DNA from: Neisseria iguanae
Lineage (GTDB): Bacteria; Pseudomonadota; Gammaproteobacteria; Burkholderiales; Neisseriaceae
Length of the DNA: 49,844 bases
Direction of reading: 5' to 3'
Assembly (NCBI RefSeq): GCF_003013245.1
Contig: NZ_PXYY01000008.1
Location: 1 to 49,844 of the forward strand
Part shown: positions 1-8,518 of the stretch, piece by piece
Position numbering within the stretch: position 1 is the first letter of the stretch
Layout of the letters: each line of letters begins with the position of its first letter
The notes under the pieces: model-generated
Seen by the model: only the letters and a program-made list of their open reading frames with translations
Told to the model about the DNA's origin: nothing
Databases searched by the model: none
Made by a program: the position numbers and the translations under genes

Positions 1-270
1 CTATGCGGATTGCCCGTTGGGTGCAGTTAAAGCGCACAGTCTGCCCACGTTGGAAGTGGTCGGGATACTTGTCCGACGCCCTGCCGTAATTTTTCCATGC
101 TTATTTTTGACTTGCGTGTGGTAACAACTTTTTTTCTCCAGCCGTTTTTTCCGGTTTTGTATGGTGGCTTTGCTGATGTTGTACCCGCCGGCCAGTGCCC
201 GATAGGCCACACTTTCTAATCGGATACCCGCACTCCCGTTTCCCCATAGTAGCTGCCCCATCATCCCGCA
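1..270 (-). pseudogene. IS630-type transposase remnant (N-terminal part)
   Basis: Minus-strand reading gives transposase-like sequence spread over three frames: a helix-turn-helix segment (YRALAGGYNISKATI, about 150-215), a basic stretch ending in KISMEKLRQ, then HFQRG and CTQRAIRI at the window edge. This order (HTH, linker, second HTH) resembles the N-terminal half of IS630-family transposases, which I recognise from memory. At least two frame changes are needed, so it is dead. The rest lies outside the window. It runs almost up to the start of the CNNM gene on the opposite strand. Confidence 0.6.
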
Positions 271-313
271 CGCCATGTTAGAATAACCTTGTCCTGATCC
301 CCCGATACCGACA

Positions 314-1609
314 ATGAATATTATAGAAGCCCTATTCTTACTTCTGCTGCTGATTATTCTGAGCGCGTTCGTTTCCTGTTCTGAACTGGCCTTGGCCTCC
401 GCCCGCAAAATCAAGTTGCAAGTGATGAGCAAAGAAGGCGGCGATGTGCGCGCTTTGGATGTCCTGAACATGCAGCAGCAGCCCGGCAGCTTTATCACCG
501 TGGTGCAAATCGGTTTGAATGCCGTAGCGATTTTAGCCGGTATTGTCGGCGAAGCAGCCATACGCCCTTACTTTGAACGCATCTTTGCCGGCAACAGTTC
601 ATGGGGCAGCACGTTGGCTTCGCTGTTGACCTTCGCTGTGGTGACCTGCAGCTTTATCCTTTTTGCTGACTTAATGCCAAAACGCTTTGCCATGACTAAT
701 CCCGAGGCCGTTGCTGTCCGCGTGGTTAGGCCAATGATTTTCATGATTTTTATTCTAAAACCCTTTGTCTGGTTTTTTGACGGTTTGGCCAATGCCATTT
801 TCAAAATGCTGCATATTTCCACCATCCGCCAAGAGCAGCTTACCTCCGAAGATATTTATGCTGTAGTGGATGCCGGTGCGCAGGCGGGTGTATTGAAGCA
901 GCAGGAACATTACCTGATTGAAAACATTTTCGACATGCAGGAGCGCACCGTTACCTCAACCATGAGTACACGCGAATACATTGCTTATTTCGATAAAAAC
1001 GATAGTGCCGAAAAGATTTTGGAAGCCATGTCGGAAAAACCGCACAATAAATTCCTTGTGTGCGATGGTGACTTGGAGCGCGTCATCGGCTACATTGAAT
1101 CGCACACCCTGCTCACCCTGTTTATTAAAGAAAAAGAAATCCGCCTGACCGACAAAAGCGTATTACGCAAAGCCCTGTTTATCCCTGATACGCTGACGCT
1201 TTACGACGTATTGGAAAACTTCAAAACCTCCGGCGAAGACTTTGCCGTCGTCGTCAACGAATACGCACTTGTCGTCGGCGTTGTCACCTTAAAAGATGTG
1301 ATGAGCATTGTTATGGGAGAATTGGTTAACAACGAAGAAGAGCCGCAAATCATCCGCCGCACTAAAGACACCTGGCTGGTCGACGGCGCCACGCCGCTGG
1401 AAGACCTCATCCGCGTATTGGACATCGGCGAATTTCCGCATTCGGAAAACTACGAGACCATCGCCGGCTTTATGATGTATTCCCTGCGCAAAATCCCCAA
1501 ACGCACCGACTTTTTGATTTACGGCGGTTATAAATTTGAAATTATCGACACCGAAAATCTCAAAATCGATCAGCTGTTGGTTTCCAAACAAGAAGATACA
1601 ACACAGTAG
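314..1609 (+). CDS. CNNM/CBS-domain membrane protein (HlyC/CorC family)
   Basis: A 431-residue membrane protein. Residues 1-190 form a CNNM (DUF21) domain: an N-terminal hydrophobic segment with FVSCSELALASARK, then further hydrophobic segments around residues 50-80, 100-125 and 135-155. Two CBS repeats follow (about 205-335; TMSTREYIAYFD and the second CBS ending in VVTLKDVMSIVMGEL), then a C-terminal CorC_HlyC domain. The family is implicated in divalent cation (Mg2+/Co2+) export or homeostasis; the name hemolysin is historical. The Shine-Dalgarno before ATG 314 is weak. The gene is monocistronic and surrounded by insertion-sequence debris, yet the reading frame is intact. Family assignment is firm; the transported ion is not known. 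Confidence 0.88.
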   Translation: MNIIEALFLLLLLIILSAFVSCSELALASARKIKLQVMSKEGGDVRALDVLNMQQQPGSFITVVQIGLNAVAILAGIVGEAAIRPYFERIFAGNSSWGSTLASLLTFAVVTCSFILFADLMPKRFAMTNPEAVAVRVVRPMIFMIFILKPFVWFFDGLANAIFKMLHISTIRQEQLTSEDIYAVVDAGAQAGVLKQQEHYLIENIFDMQERTVTSTMSTREYIAYFDKNDSAEKILEAMSEKPHNKFLVCDGDLERVIGYIESHTLLTLFIKEKEIRLTDKSVLRKALFIPDTLTLYDVLENFKTSGEDFAVVVNEYALVVGVVTLKDVMSIVMGELVNNEEEPQIIRRTKDTWLVDGATPLEDLIRVLDIGEFPHSENYETIAGFMMYSLRKIPKRTDFLIYGGYKFEIIDTENLKIDQLLVSKQEDTTQ

Positions 1610-1639
1610 CCATAAAAGTCTTGGATTTATATATTGCAA

Positions 1640-1817
1640 GTTCGTCGTATTCGCCGTTAATGTTGTATCTGTTCAATCCACGCTACGGTAGTGCGGCCAC
1701 ACCCTATGGCGCGGGCGATGCTGCTTTTGAACGGCTTGCAGTATTCTGGGTGGATGCCGTATCTTTCTCCCAAGGCAGGTGGCCATAGCCGACTGTAATC
1801 TTTCTTGTCAGGAACAG
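1640..1817 (-). other. Unassigned degenerate coding debris between 1610 and 1817
   Basis: The gap after the CNNM gene holds minus-strand sequence that reads protein-like over a short stretch (GERYGIHPEYCKPFKSS, then IGCGRTTVAWIE), reminiscent of a helix-turn-helix in a transposase or regulator, but with no complete frame or start. I cannot name the family. It ends next to the hairpin at 1818-1846. Confidence 0.25.
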
Positions 1818-1846
1818 CAGTATGCTGCCGCATACTGATTTTTTTT
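1818..1846 (+). terminator. Rho-independent terminator-like hairpin
   Basis: CAGTATGC, a 4-nt loop and GCATACTG form a perfect 8-bp stem followed by a run of nine T on the plus strand. It could end the CNNM transcript. The same stem sequence recurs, extended to 13 bp, at 45946-45975. Confidence 0.6.
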
Positions 1847-1874
1847 GGAAAATTGTTGCACTTACTATGTGAAT

Positions 1875-1916
1875 AAAAGGCCGTCTGAAAGGTAAAAATC
1901 TTTCAGACGGCCTTTT
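1875..1916. terminator. Inverted DUS pair, bidirectional terminator
   Basis: Two complete uptake sequences in opposite orientation (AGGCCGTCTGAAA and TTTCAGACGGCCT) form a stem of 16 bp with a 10-nt loop, with A and T runs on both sides. It lies between the CNNM gene (+) and the 3' end of the broken acetyltransferase gene (-). Confidence 0.8.
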
Positions 1917-2201
1917 ATTTATCAAACTTCATATACAAAAGGGGATATGGATTTCCTTGTTCATTATCATCTGTTCTTTCATAAACTTTAAACCCCATAT
2001 GCTCATCAAATTCTTTAGCAAGAGTTTTTTTTCATTAACTGCCAATTCACTGATGGCGTGATTCTTAATGCCATATCCAGGTAACTCTTTCCCGATACCT
2101 TTTTCTCTTTCGCTCAGTATTTACTTTACGGAAATTTCCCATACACCCAACAACTGTTTTATGAATGATGGTGTTCTATCATTTATTTTTATTATTTTCA
2201 C
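1915..2201 (-). pseudogene. GNAT acetyltransferase pseudogene (internally deleted and frameshifted)
   Basis: Reading the minus strand from a GTG at 2201 (preceded by AAGGGGA) gives KIIKINDRTPSFIKQLLGVW, a typical GNAT N-terminus, then a stop. The frame continues with REKGIGKEL and HAISELAVNEKK, then changes at an A-run near 2020-2032 to give AKEFDEHMGFKVYERT and finally NPYPLLYMKFDK with stop at 1915. GIGKEL is the acetyl-CoA loop and EHMGF the motif-B region of GNAT N-acetyltransferases. Only about 95 codons remain of the usual 145-160, so the middle is deleted as well as frameshifted. The substrate cannot be inferred. Confidence 0.7.
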
Positions 2202-2285
2202 TTTTCTATCCCCTTCAAGCACAATGTTTAATTATTGATACTATACTCATGCCTTTCCTTATAATCCAAATAGTGTTATTTTTTA

Positions 2286-2974
2286 GGGGCTGAAGCAGAT
2301 TATAGCCGTCATGCCAGACGGCAAAAATAAAGATAACCATTGCAAATTAACAAAGAATACCCAAAGAAAACTTCTCCGGTTTTTTGTACCGGAAGCCACA
2401 GCCCATGCAGCCGCTGATATTTTGGGTATCCAACCCGGTTGGGCTGTGTTGTCCTACCGCAAAACCAGCCGGGTGACAGCCTGTCATTTGGCACAGGAAG
2501 CCGGCGGGGTTTTCAGAGGCCCCACCGGGCCGGACGGGGGTTATTTCGGCGGTCGGCGCAAGGGCAAACGCGGACGTGCGGCATCTTAAAGCGGCAGGGA
2601 AAGGTTGGTACCGCCATTGCAGGGGATAGCGGGAAGGATACGTTATTTCCGGTTATCAAACAGCAAACAACACCTGACGGCATTGTTTATACCGGTAGTA
2701 ACAGGAACTGTGACGTGCTTGATGCGGGCAGGTTCGCGCATCAGCGCATCAACCGTTCACAGCTTTTCGCATACCGTTAAAACCCTATCGGCGGCATTGG
2801 AAATTGTTGGAACCGGGCGAAGCGCGTCTTGCGCAAATACAATGGGGTTGGCCGTAAATCTTGCCCGCTGTCCTTGAAAGGATGCGGGTTCCACTTTAAC
2901 TTTGGCGTACCGTCCGGGCAGCTTGAAATGCTGCGGCAATGGTGCGGTGTTTGGGGCTAATCTGCGTCAGCCCC
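2286..2974 (+). mobile_element. IS1595-family (IS1016-like) element, copy 1, frameshifted
   Basis: Bounded by imperfect terminal inverted repeats (GGGGCTGAAGCAGATT at the left, AATCTGCGTCAGCCCC at the right). The transposase starts at ATG 2311 and reads RRKGKRGRAAS before a stop near 2589. Compared with the copies at 20.4 and 43.6 kb it lacks about 20 nt after the GKRGR motif, so the remainder continues in other frames to 2960. No convincing target-site duplication is visible. The element separates the broken GNAT gene from a truncated ORF on its right. Confidence 0.75.
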
Positions 2975-3208
2975 ATAAATAATAATGGCTTGGATTACTT
3001 CAAAGATACTCGTACATTTAATAACTATTTGTCCGAAAAAGAAATGATTAAAAGAGAAAAAATCGGTGATAAAAACATCTGGGTATCCAAAGACCAGAAC
3101 TCCGCCACACCCAACCAAGAAAATTCTAAATTTTTTCTAGCCTTAGATTATCATGGTAAAAAAAACTATGTCCGTTTTAATCCTTCATCTATCAATTGGA
3201 TTGAGTGA
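2939..3208 (+). CDS. Truncated hypothetical protein, 5' end replaced by the insertion sequence
   Basis: An 89-codon frame whose ATG (2939) and first dozen codons lie inside the right end of the IS1595 copy. Only the sequence from about codon 14 (NNNGLDYFKD onward) looks like a genuine AT-rich host or accessory gene, so this is probably the 3' end of a longer gene cut by the insertion. It contains no membrane segment and no motif I recognise; it is polar and lysine-rich and ends in SSINWIE. Its stop overlaps the GTG of the next ORF (GTGA), a sign of translational coupling in the original locus. The low GC and position resemble accessory cassette DNA, but no function can be assigned. Confidence 0.45.
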   Translation: MVRCLGLICVSPINNNGLDYFKDTRTFNNYLSEKEMIKREKIGDKNIWVSKDQNSATPNQENSKFFLALDYHGKKNYVRFNPSSINWIE

Positions 3209-3444
3209 GAAACAAAGAATTTAAGAAAATCGGCCTATTGGACATTTGGGATGATTTTCCATCCCAAATCCTACTCCCGGCTACTAAAATATCTTCTGAC
3301 AAATATAATCTCACCCCCTCTTCCCAAGCCCGGGGGCATCAGGTTTTCGTCTTTAATTCAGTGAATTTCCCCTCTATAGCTGTTTTACTAAATAACGGGC
3401 ACAGAAATATCCAAATGCCGTCACTCCCGCTCAGGCGGGAATGA
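3205..3444 (+). CDS. Hypothetical ORF, 3' end formed by a dRS3 repeat
   Basis: A 79-codon frame with GTG start overlapping the previous stop. Residues 1-60 (MRNKEFKKIGLLDIWDDF onward) look like coding sequence following from the upstream frame. The last residues (PSLPLRRE) are encoded by the dRS3 repeat at 3423-3442, so the natural C-terminus is probably lost. I do not recognise a family. The coupled layout resembles small two-gene accessory modules, but that is inference only. Confidence 0.4.
   Translation: MRNKEFKKIGLLDIWDDFPSQILLPATKISSDKYNLTPSSQARGHQVFVFNSVNFPSIAVLLNNGHRNIQMPSLPLRRE
3423..3442. repeat. dRS3-type neisserial repeat
   Basis: ACTCCCGCTCAGGCGGGAAT matches the 20-bp neisserial dRS3 consensus (ATTCCC, 8 variable bases, GGGAAT) with one mismatch. 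It is flanked by GTC and GACGG as usual. Such repeats make up the intergenic NIME mosaics and are filamentous-phage integration targets in pathogenic Neisseria. Confidence 0.75.
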
Positions 3445-3454
3445 CGGATTTCGG

Positions 3455-3900
3455 GTTTCAGACGGCATGGGAAAAACTTGTACTCATTTTTAAGTCAAAC
3501 GGCAATAGCCGGTTCAGAAATACCATGACACCGAACCCGCGGCCGAAGGATGGTATTGGCGGCAGTCTTTTCCGATTAAATGGGCTTTGAAAGGGCCTGT
3601 TTGGTTTTACGGCGGATGGTTTTCCCGTTGCAGTGGTGAGCTTGACAGGCCTGCCTGCCGTGGGTGTATCCGTATGCGGGCAGCCCGGGGATGCGGGTTT
3701 TGGGGTGGGGAGATACGTGTTACACAAGGGACATTTATATCTTTGCCTGCCGTTTTTACGGCGGTTCTTCACCGGGCTGTTTTGATGGCAAAAAGGACGC
3801 TTTTTATAAACATTGGCAAAAAACCGCCAAAAGGCCTGTATGATAAGGCTTCCGGCGGTCCTTTATCATTCCTAATGTCCGATAGGCCAAATTCAAAGTA
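3455..3900 (-). pseudogene. Zinc-ribbon DDE transposase remnant
   Basis: On the minus strand, sequence near 3740-3790 encodes KNGRQRYKCPLC, half of a CxxC zinc ribbon as found at the N-terminus of IS1/IS1249-type transposases. Further on, near 3500-3550, another frame gives FGRGFGVMVFLNR, which resembles the strand following the first catalytic Asp in the related remnant at 15.5 kb. The frames are broken and much of the middle is missing. Family placement (IS1249-like) is tentative. The region between 3790 and 3900 holds the element's leader. Confidence 0.45.
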
Positions 3901-3993
3901 AAATTTGCCCTCTCAGACAAATGTCGGATACGAGGTATCCGACATTTGTCCCATGTGTTCATTTTTTAAGTGAATCGGCCATATTTAAAGAAA

Positions 3994-4129
3994 CCTTTGT
4001 CCCCCCCTTCGGAGTTGAGTGTGGCCCCAAAGTGGTAGCTTCGAAGAACACGTAAACATATCAGACAGACAAGCGTTCGAGAAGCGCAGCGCGAAGGACT
4101 ATGCCAAAAATTGAGAAGGGGGACAAAAG
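3994..4129. repeat. MITE-like element with GTCCCCC termini (module copy A)
   Basis: About 136 bp bounded by inverted ends (CCTTTGTCCCCCCCTTC at the left; GAAGGGGGACAAAAG at the right). Its interior (about 4045-4105, including CGTTCGAGAAGCGCAGCGC) is clearly related to the interiors of the repeats at 14180-14319 and 44464-44608, which have different ends. No ORF. Confidence 0.55.
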
Positions 4130-4136
4130 ACTCAAA

Positions 4137-4169
4137 AAGGCCGTCTGAAAAATAGTTTCAGACGGCCTT
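4137..4169. terminator. Inverted DUS pair, terminator
   Basis: AAGGCCGTCTGAAA and TTTCAGACGGCCTT form a 14-bp stem with a 5-nt loop, 16 bases after the stop codon of the minus-strand permease. It probably ends that transcript. Confidence 0.8.
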
Positions 4170-4185
4170 CAAATAATATCTTAGA

Positions 4186-5577
4186 TTAATGTTCCAAACT
4201 GTTGGTATCCATATAAACCGCGACTTCCGTTTTGTCTTCCGGCAACACCAAATTCAAAATCACCGCCATAATACCGCCAGCAGAAATCGAATTTTGGAAC
4301 AACACTGGTAGGTTTTTAAACACTTCCGGCTCAAACGCCACGCCCAAACCGATGCCGACCGAGGTTGCCGCAATCACGGCTTCACGGCGGCGAATGCCGT
4401 TACTGACCAAAATGCGCACACCGGCAATGGCAATCAAGCCAAACATCAACACCATCGCACCGCCCAATACCGGACTCGGAATCGTGGTAAACGCGCGGCC
4501 AATCACGGGGAACAAGCCCAGCAAAATCAAAATCGCGGCAATGTATTTGCCCACATGGCGCGAGGCCACGCCAGTCATTTGAATCACACCGTTGTTTTGT
4601 GCAAACGTGGTTAATGGCAACGAACCCAAAGCCGTAGCAATCACCGATACCAAGCCGTCCGCCAACACGCCGCCGCGCAGGCGTTCGCCGTATTCAGCAC
4701 CTTCAATCGGTTTGCCCGATACCATCGCCGTGGCAGTCAAATCGCCCACCGCTTCAAACACGCTCAACAAATAAATCGCACCGGCCACAACAAACGCGTG
4801 CCAATCAAAAGCAAAACCATATTTAAACGGCACAGGAATGGTAATCAGCGGCAGGTTTTGCAGCGCGGAAAAGTCCACTTTGCCCAAAAACAGCGCCACG
4901 ATATAGCCGGCAATCAAGCCTACGGCAATACCGCTCATCCGCAGCAGCGGGTTTTTCATACAGTTAAAAAGTAACACGATAAACAACACCAAAGATGCCA
5001 AGCCCAGATTTTCCATCGAGCCGAACGTGCCGTCAGCCTTGGCGCCGAAGCCGCCGCCAAAATCGGTAATGCCGACATGAATCAGGCTCAGTCCAATCAA
5101 CATCACCACCACACCGCTCACGGTCGGCGTAATCACTTTTTTCAAATAAGGCAGCAGCCACGCGGAAAAACACACCAAAAACGCCCCAACAAACGACACA
5201 CCAAGCAGCATCGAAATCATCTCGTTTTCCGTCAGGCCGCCTTCTTTCATGCCCGAGCCCAAGGCAATCATCACGGTCACAAACGAAAAGTTGACCGATT
5301 GAATCGACAGCATGCCCGAACCCACTGGCCCGAAACGGTTCACCTGCAAATACGTGCCGATACCGGAAGCCACCATCGCCATCGACACCAAATAAGCGGT
5401 CATTTCCACCGGCAGATCCAACGCACCACCGACAATCAGCGCAGGCGTAATCATTGGCACAAAAATCGCCAGCAAGTGCGTAATGGCACTCAACAAGGCA
5501 TTCACAAAAGGTGGTTTGTCTTCCAAACCATACACCAAATCGGGCGATTGAGCCTGTTTGTCCGTCGCGTGCACCAC
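4186..5577 (-). CDS. NCS2-family xanthine/uracil permease
   Basis: A 463-residue inner-membrane transporter with about 12-14 hydrophobic segments. Characteristic NCS2 pieces are QSVNFSFVTVMIALG in the first half and FEAVGDLTATAMVSG around residues 265-285; in family members the Glu/Asp of this segment help bind the nucleobase. It probably imports xanthine or another purine by proton symport; the exact substrate cannot be read from the sequence. The start MVHATDKQ is chosen because it precedes the cytoplasmic stretch before the first membrane helix. It is monocistronic, ended by the DUS hairpin at 4137-4169, and divergent from dapA. Confidence 0.88.
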   Translation of the reverse strand: MVHATDKQAQSPDLVYGLEDKPPFVNALLSAITHLLAIFVPMITPALIVGGALDLPVEMTAYLVSMAMVASGIGTYLQVNRFGPVGSGMLSIQSVNFSFVTVMIALGSGMKEGGLTENEMISMLLGVSFVGAFLVCFSAWLLPYLKKVITPTVSGVVVMLIGLSLIHVGITDFGGGFGAKADGTFGSMENLGLASLVLFIVLLFNCMKNPLLRMSGIAVGLIAGYIVALFLGKVDFSALQNLPLITIPVPFKYGFAFDWHAFVVAGAIYLLSVFEAVGDLTATAMVSGKPIEGAEYGERLRGGVLADGLVSVIATALGSLPLTTFAQNNGVIQMTGVASRHVGKYIAAILILLGLFPVIGRAFTTIPSPVLGGAMVLMFGLIAIAGVRILVSNGIRRREAVIAATSVGIGLGVAFEPEVFKNLPVLFQNSISAGGIMAVILNLVLPEDKTEVAVYMDTNSLEH

Positions 5578-6081
5578 CAGACATATCCTTTAAAGTTGGT
5601 AATAAACAGATAATTTTTGTAAGGGCGAAATTATATACAAATTTTGACATTTGGGCAATTTTTCAGACGGCGCGAAGACGTAATCCAAGCGTCGTCGCAA
5701 AACTTATTAAGATATTAAGCCGGTTTGGTTTCTGATTGAATCACACCCGGCCGATTGCTGCAGGACGCCTGTCTTCCGGACAACCGCACGCTTAACCTTC
5801 ATCTCCAGTCAGCATACACAACACAAAGCCGTCTGAAACCATCTTGATTTTTCAGATGGCTTCAGCGCCTTTTTTAAGACTTAACACTTTTTAGCCTTGA
5901 CACCCACAAACCCAAATTTAACAATCATCTATTTGTTTTTAATAAATTTATTACCAACAAATCTGATTACACCTCCTTTTGTCCGGCTTGCGTCCCATTA
6001 AGCAGTGTTTCACACCGGCAACAAAGTAAGCTACAATCGCCGACATAACCGATCTCATCATTATCGAATAAAGGCTTCATT
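5578..6081. other. Divergent intergenic region, permease and dapA
   Basis: No gene. It contains a DUS at about 5663-5674, an inverted DUS pair at 5827-5860 (one arm with a mismatch) and an AT-rich stretch from 5880. TACAAT at 6031-6036 with TTTCAC 18 bases upstream is a possible promoter for dapA. No riboswitch-like structure was recognised. Confidence 0.4.
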
Positions 6082-6957
6082 ATGTTAAAAGGTAGCTTGG
6101 TTGCCCTGATTACCCCGATGAATCAAGACGGCAGCATTAATTTCGAACACCTGCGCAGCCTGATTGACTGGCATATAGGCGAAGGCACTGACGGCATCGT
6201 TGCCGTCGGTACCACCGGTGAAAGCGCGACTTTAGACGTTGAAGAACACTTGGCCGTAATTGAAGCCACCGTGAAACACGTCAACAAACGCGTTCCCGTG
6301 ATTGCGGGCACTGGCGCCAACAACACCGCCGAAGCGATTGCTTTGTCGAAAGCTGCCGAAAAAGTCGGTGCCGATTACAGCTTGTCTGTTGTTCCTTATT
6401 ACAACAAACCTTCCCAAGAAGGCATCTACCAACATTTCAAAGCCATTGCCGAAGCCACATCTCTCCCGATGATTGTGTATAACGTACCGGGGCGCACCGT
6501 AGTGAACATGACCAATGAAACCATTCTGCGTTTGGCCGAAATCCCTAACATCGTCGGCGTAAAAGAAGCCAGCGGCGACATCGGCCGCGATATTGAGCTG
6601 ATTAACAACGCACCGGAAAACTTCACCGTATTCTCGGGCGACGATCCGACCGGTATGGCCTTTATGCTGTCGGGGGGGCACGGTGTGATTACCGTAGCCG
6701 CCAACGTGGCACCTAAATTATTTGCCGAGATGTGCCGCGCCTCATTGGCCGGTGACATTGCGGCGGCACGCCAACTCAACAACCAACTGATTCCAATCTA
6801 CAATACCTTGTTCTGCGAGCCAAGTCCTGCCGCACCGAAATGGGCCGCCGCCGCATTGGGCAAATGCGACGCCTACGTCCGCCTGCCCTTAGTAGCGCTG
6901 ACCGAAAACGGCCAAGCCAAAGTACGCCGCGCATTAGAAACAGCCAAACTGATTTAA
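6082..6957 (+). CDS. dapA: 4-hydroxy-tetrahydrodipicolinate synthase
   Basis: A 291-residue TIM barrel that condenses pyruvate with aspartate semialdehyde, the first committed step to diaminopimelate and lysine. Visible signatures: GTTGESATL (pyruvate-binding Thr-Thr pair), YYNKPSQEG, the active-site Tyr in YNVPGRT, and the Schiff-base Lys in VGVKEASGD (about residue 161). Length is normal for the family. The ATG follows AATAAAGGC. The gene lies 17 bases before bamC, so the two are probably co-transcribed, an arrangement common in beta- and gammaproteobacteria. Confidence 0.96.
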   Translation: MLKGSLVALITPMNQDGSINFEHLRSLIDWHIGEGTDGIVAVGTTGESATLDVEEHLAVIEATVKHVNKRVPVIAGTGANNTAEAIALSKAAEKVGADYSLSVVPYYNKPSQEGIYQHFKAIAEATSLPMIVYNVPGRTVVNMTNETILRLAEIPNIVGVKEASGDIGRDIELINNAPENFTVFSGDDPTGMAFMLSGGHGVITVAANVAPKLFAEMCRASLAGDIAAARQLNNQLIPIYNTLFCEPSPAAPKWAAAALGKCDAYVRLPLVALTENGQAKVRRALETAKLI

Positions 6958-6974
6958 CCTCACAGGAAACCGAG

Positions 6975-8117
6975 ATGACTTACCTCAAACCGATAGCCGT
7001 GGCTGTCGCCCTGATTAGCCTGACCGCCTGCTCCAGCGACAAAAAAGAGCAACCAAAGCTGGATTACCAAAGCCAAACACGCAAAATCGTGAATTTGGAA
7101 GTACCGCCTGATTTGACCAATCCGAATCAAGGAAATCTGTATAACCTGCCTGCGGGCAGCGGCGCCGTGCGTGCGACCGAACTCGACAACCGCCGCAGCC
7201 GCGCCCAAGCCGCGCAGCAACCGGCCAACCAGGCCGTATTACAATCGGTTAAAGGTGTAAGCTTGGAACGCGACGGCAGCCAGCGCTGGGTTGTGGTTGA
7301 CGGCAAACAGCCTGCCGAATTATGGCCGCTTTTGAAAGCCTTCTGGCAGGAAAACGGCTTCGACATCAAATCCGAAGAGCCTGCCATCGGCCAAATGGAA
7401 ACCGAATGGGCAGAAAACCGCGCCAAAATCCCACAAGACACATTGCGCCGCTTGTTTGAAAAAGTCGGTTTGGGCGGCGTTTATTCAACCAGCGAACGTG
7501 ATAAATTTATCATCCGCGTTGAAAAAGGTAAAAACAGCACGACTGACGTCTTCTTCGCCCACAAAGGTATGGAAGAAGTTTACGGCGACAAAAACAAAGA
7601 CACCACCATATGGCAGCCGCGCCCTAACGACCCGAATTTAGAAGCCGCCTTCCTGGCACGCTTCATGCAATATTTGGGCATGGATGAAAAACAGGCTGAA
7701 AACGCCTTAGGCCAAAGCGTTGCCCCTCGCGCCAACACCGGCGACTTAGCCAAAATAGAAGGCCAAACCCTACTGCTCAACGGCGATTACGAACGCAACT
7801 GGCGCCGCACCGCGCTGGCACTTGACCGCATAGGTTTGACCGTTTTGGGTCAAAACGCCGAACGCCACGCCTTCTTGGTGCAACAAGCGCCGACTGAAAG
7901 CGAAGCCGTGAAAAACCAAAAACCGGGCATGTTTAGCCGCTGGTTTGGCAAAGGAAAAAAAGCCGAAACCCAACAAGTGCAGCCCCCCGAACTGATTGTT
8001 TACGTTGAACCGGCCAATAACGGTGTACGCATCAGTCTACTCAACAAAGACGGCAGCAGCTATAAAGGCAGCGATGCCTCTACCCTGATCGGCCGTCTGC
8101 ATTCGGAATTGCGTTAA
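6975..8117 (+). CDS. bamC: Outer membrane assembly lipoprotein BamC
   Basis: About 380 residues starting at ATG 6975, after CAGGAAACC; a longer upstream frame exists but would run through dapA. The N-terminus is a lipoprotein signal peptide (AVALISLTAC|SS, lipobox LTAC). It is followed by the unstructured BamC segment (KLDYQSQ, LEVPPDLTNP), which in E. coli binds BamD, and two helix-grip domains (about 100-215 and 255-380). BamC is an accessory part of the Bam complex that inserts beta-barrel proteins, such as the porin in this window. The dapA-bamC pairing supports the call. Confidence 0.9.
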   Translation: MTYLKPIAVAVALISLTACSSDKKEQPKLDYQSQTRKIVNLEVPPDLTNPNQGNLYNLPAGSGAVRATELDNRRSRAQAAQQPANQAVLQSVKGVSLERDGSQRWVVVDGKQPAELWPLLKAFWQENGFDIKSEEPAIGQMETEWAENRAKIPQDTLRRLFEKVGLGGVYSTSERDKFIIRVEKGKNSTTDVFFAHKGMEEVYGDKNKDTTIWQPRPNDPNLEAAFLARFMQYLGMDEKQAENALGQSVAPRANTGDLAKIEGQTLLLNGDYERNWRRTALALDRIGLTVLGQNAERHAFLVQQAPTESEAVKNQKPGMFSRWFGKGKKAETQQVQPPELIVYVEPANNGVRISLLNKDGSSYKGSDASTLIGRLHSELR

Positions 8118-8183
8118 ACGCAGCTGCCTTAAACATTTCAAACCGTTTTAACATTCTGATTCAAAATCGGTTTTATTTATCTA

Positions 8184-8222
8184 CAAGGCCGTCTGAAACA
8201 CAAATTGTTTCAGATGGCCTTC
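8184..8222. terminator. Inverted DUS pair, terminator after bamC
   Basis: AAGGCCGTCTGAAA and TTTCAGATGGCCTT (one mismatch to the DUS) form a long stem followed by a short T-rich stretch, about 65 bases downstream of the bamC stop. TATAAT at 8231-8236 is a likely -10 element for the next genes. Confidence 0.65.
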
Positions 8223-8272
8223 TCTATCCGCTATAATATAATACGGCATTTTATTATGGGGCAAACCGACCC

Positions 8273-8518
8273 ATGAACCAACGCCGAGCCTACCTGTTCT
8301 GCATCATCTTCTTGACTCTGCTGTTTATGGCCTTGGTGCTGTTGGGCAGCTATCTGCTTTCCATCGGCAACAAACAATTTGCCGTCGCGGCCTTTTTATT
8401 TACATTTGCCGCCATCTTCTGCCAAATCGCCAGTTTGGCACTCTATTTACGCTTAAAAACCAAAGTGCAGTATACGCAGATGCAGGCGCAAGACAACCAA
8501 GGAAAGCCTCATGTTTGA
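8273..8518 (+). CDS. Small two-helix membrane protein
   Basis: 81 residues with two hydrophobic helices (about 8-30 and 36-58) and a polar C-terminal tail ending in NQGKPHV. I recognise no named family; it looks like a conserved neisserial hypothetical protein. Its stop overlaps the start of rdgB by 8 bases, so the two are almost certainly translated from one mRNA. The function is unknown, and the link to rdgB may be only transcriptional. Confidence 0.7.
   Translation: MNQRRAYLFCIIFLTLLFMALVLLGSYLLSIGNKQFAVAAFLFTFAAIFCQIASLALYLRLKTKVQYTQMQAQDNQGKPHV

Noticed and set aside
5077-5613. Plus-strand ORF opposite the permease
   Set aside because: A His/Gln-rich composition typical of the antisense of a GC-biased membrane-protein gene; no family features.
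6840-6974. Longer bamC start inside dapA
   Set aside because: It would put 45 residues before a perfect lipoprotein signal peptide; ATG 6975 has its own ribosome-binding site.
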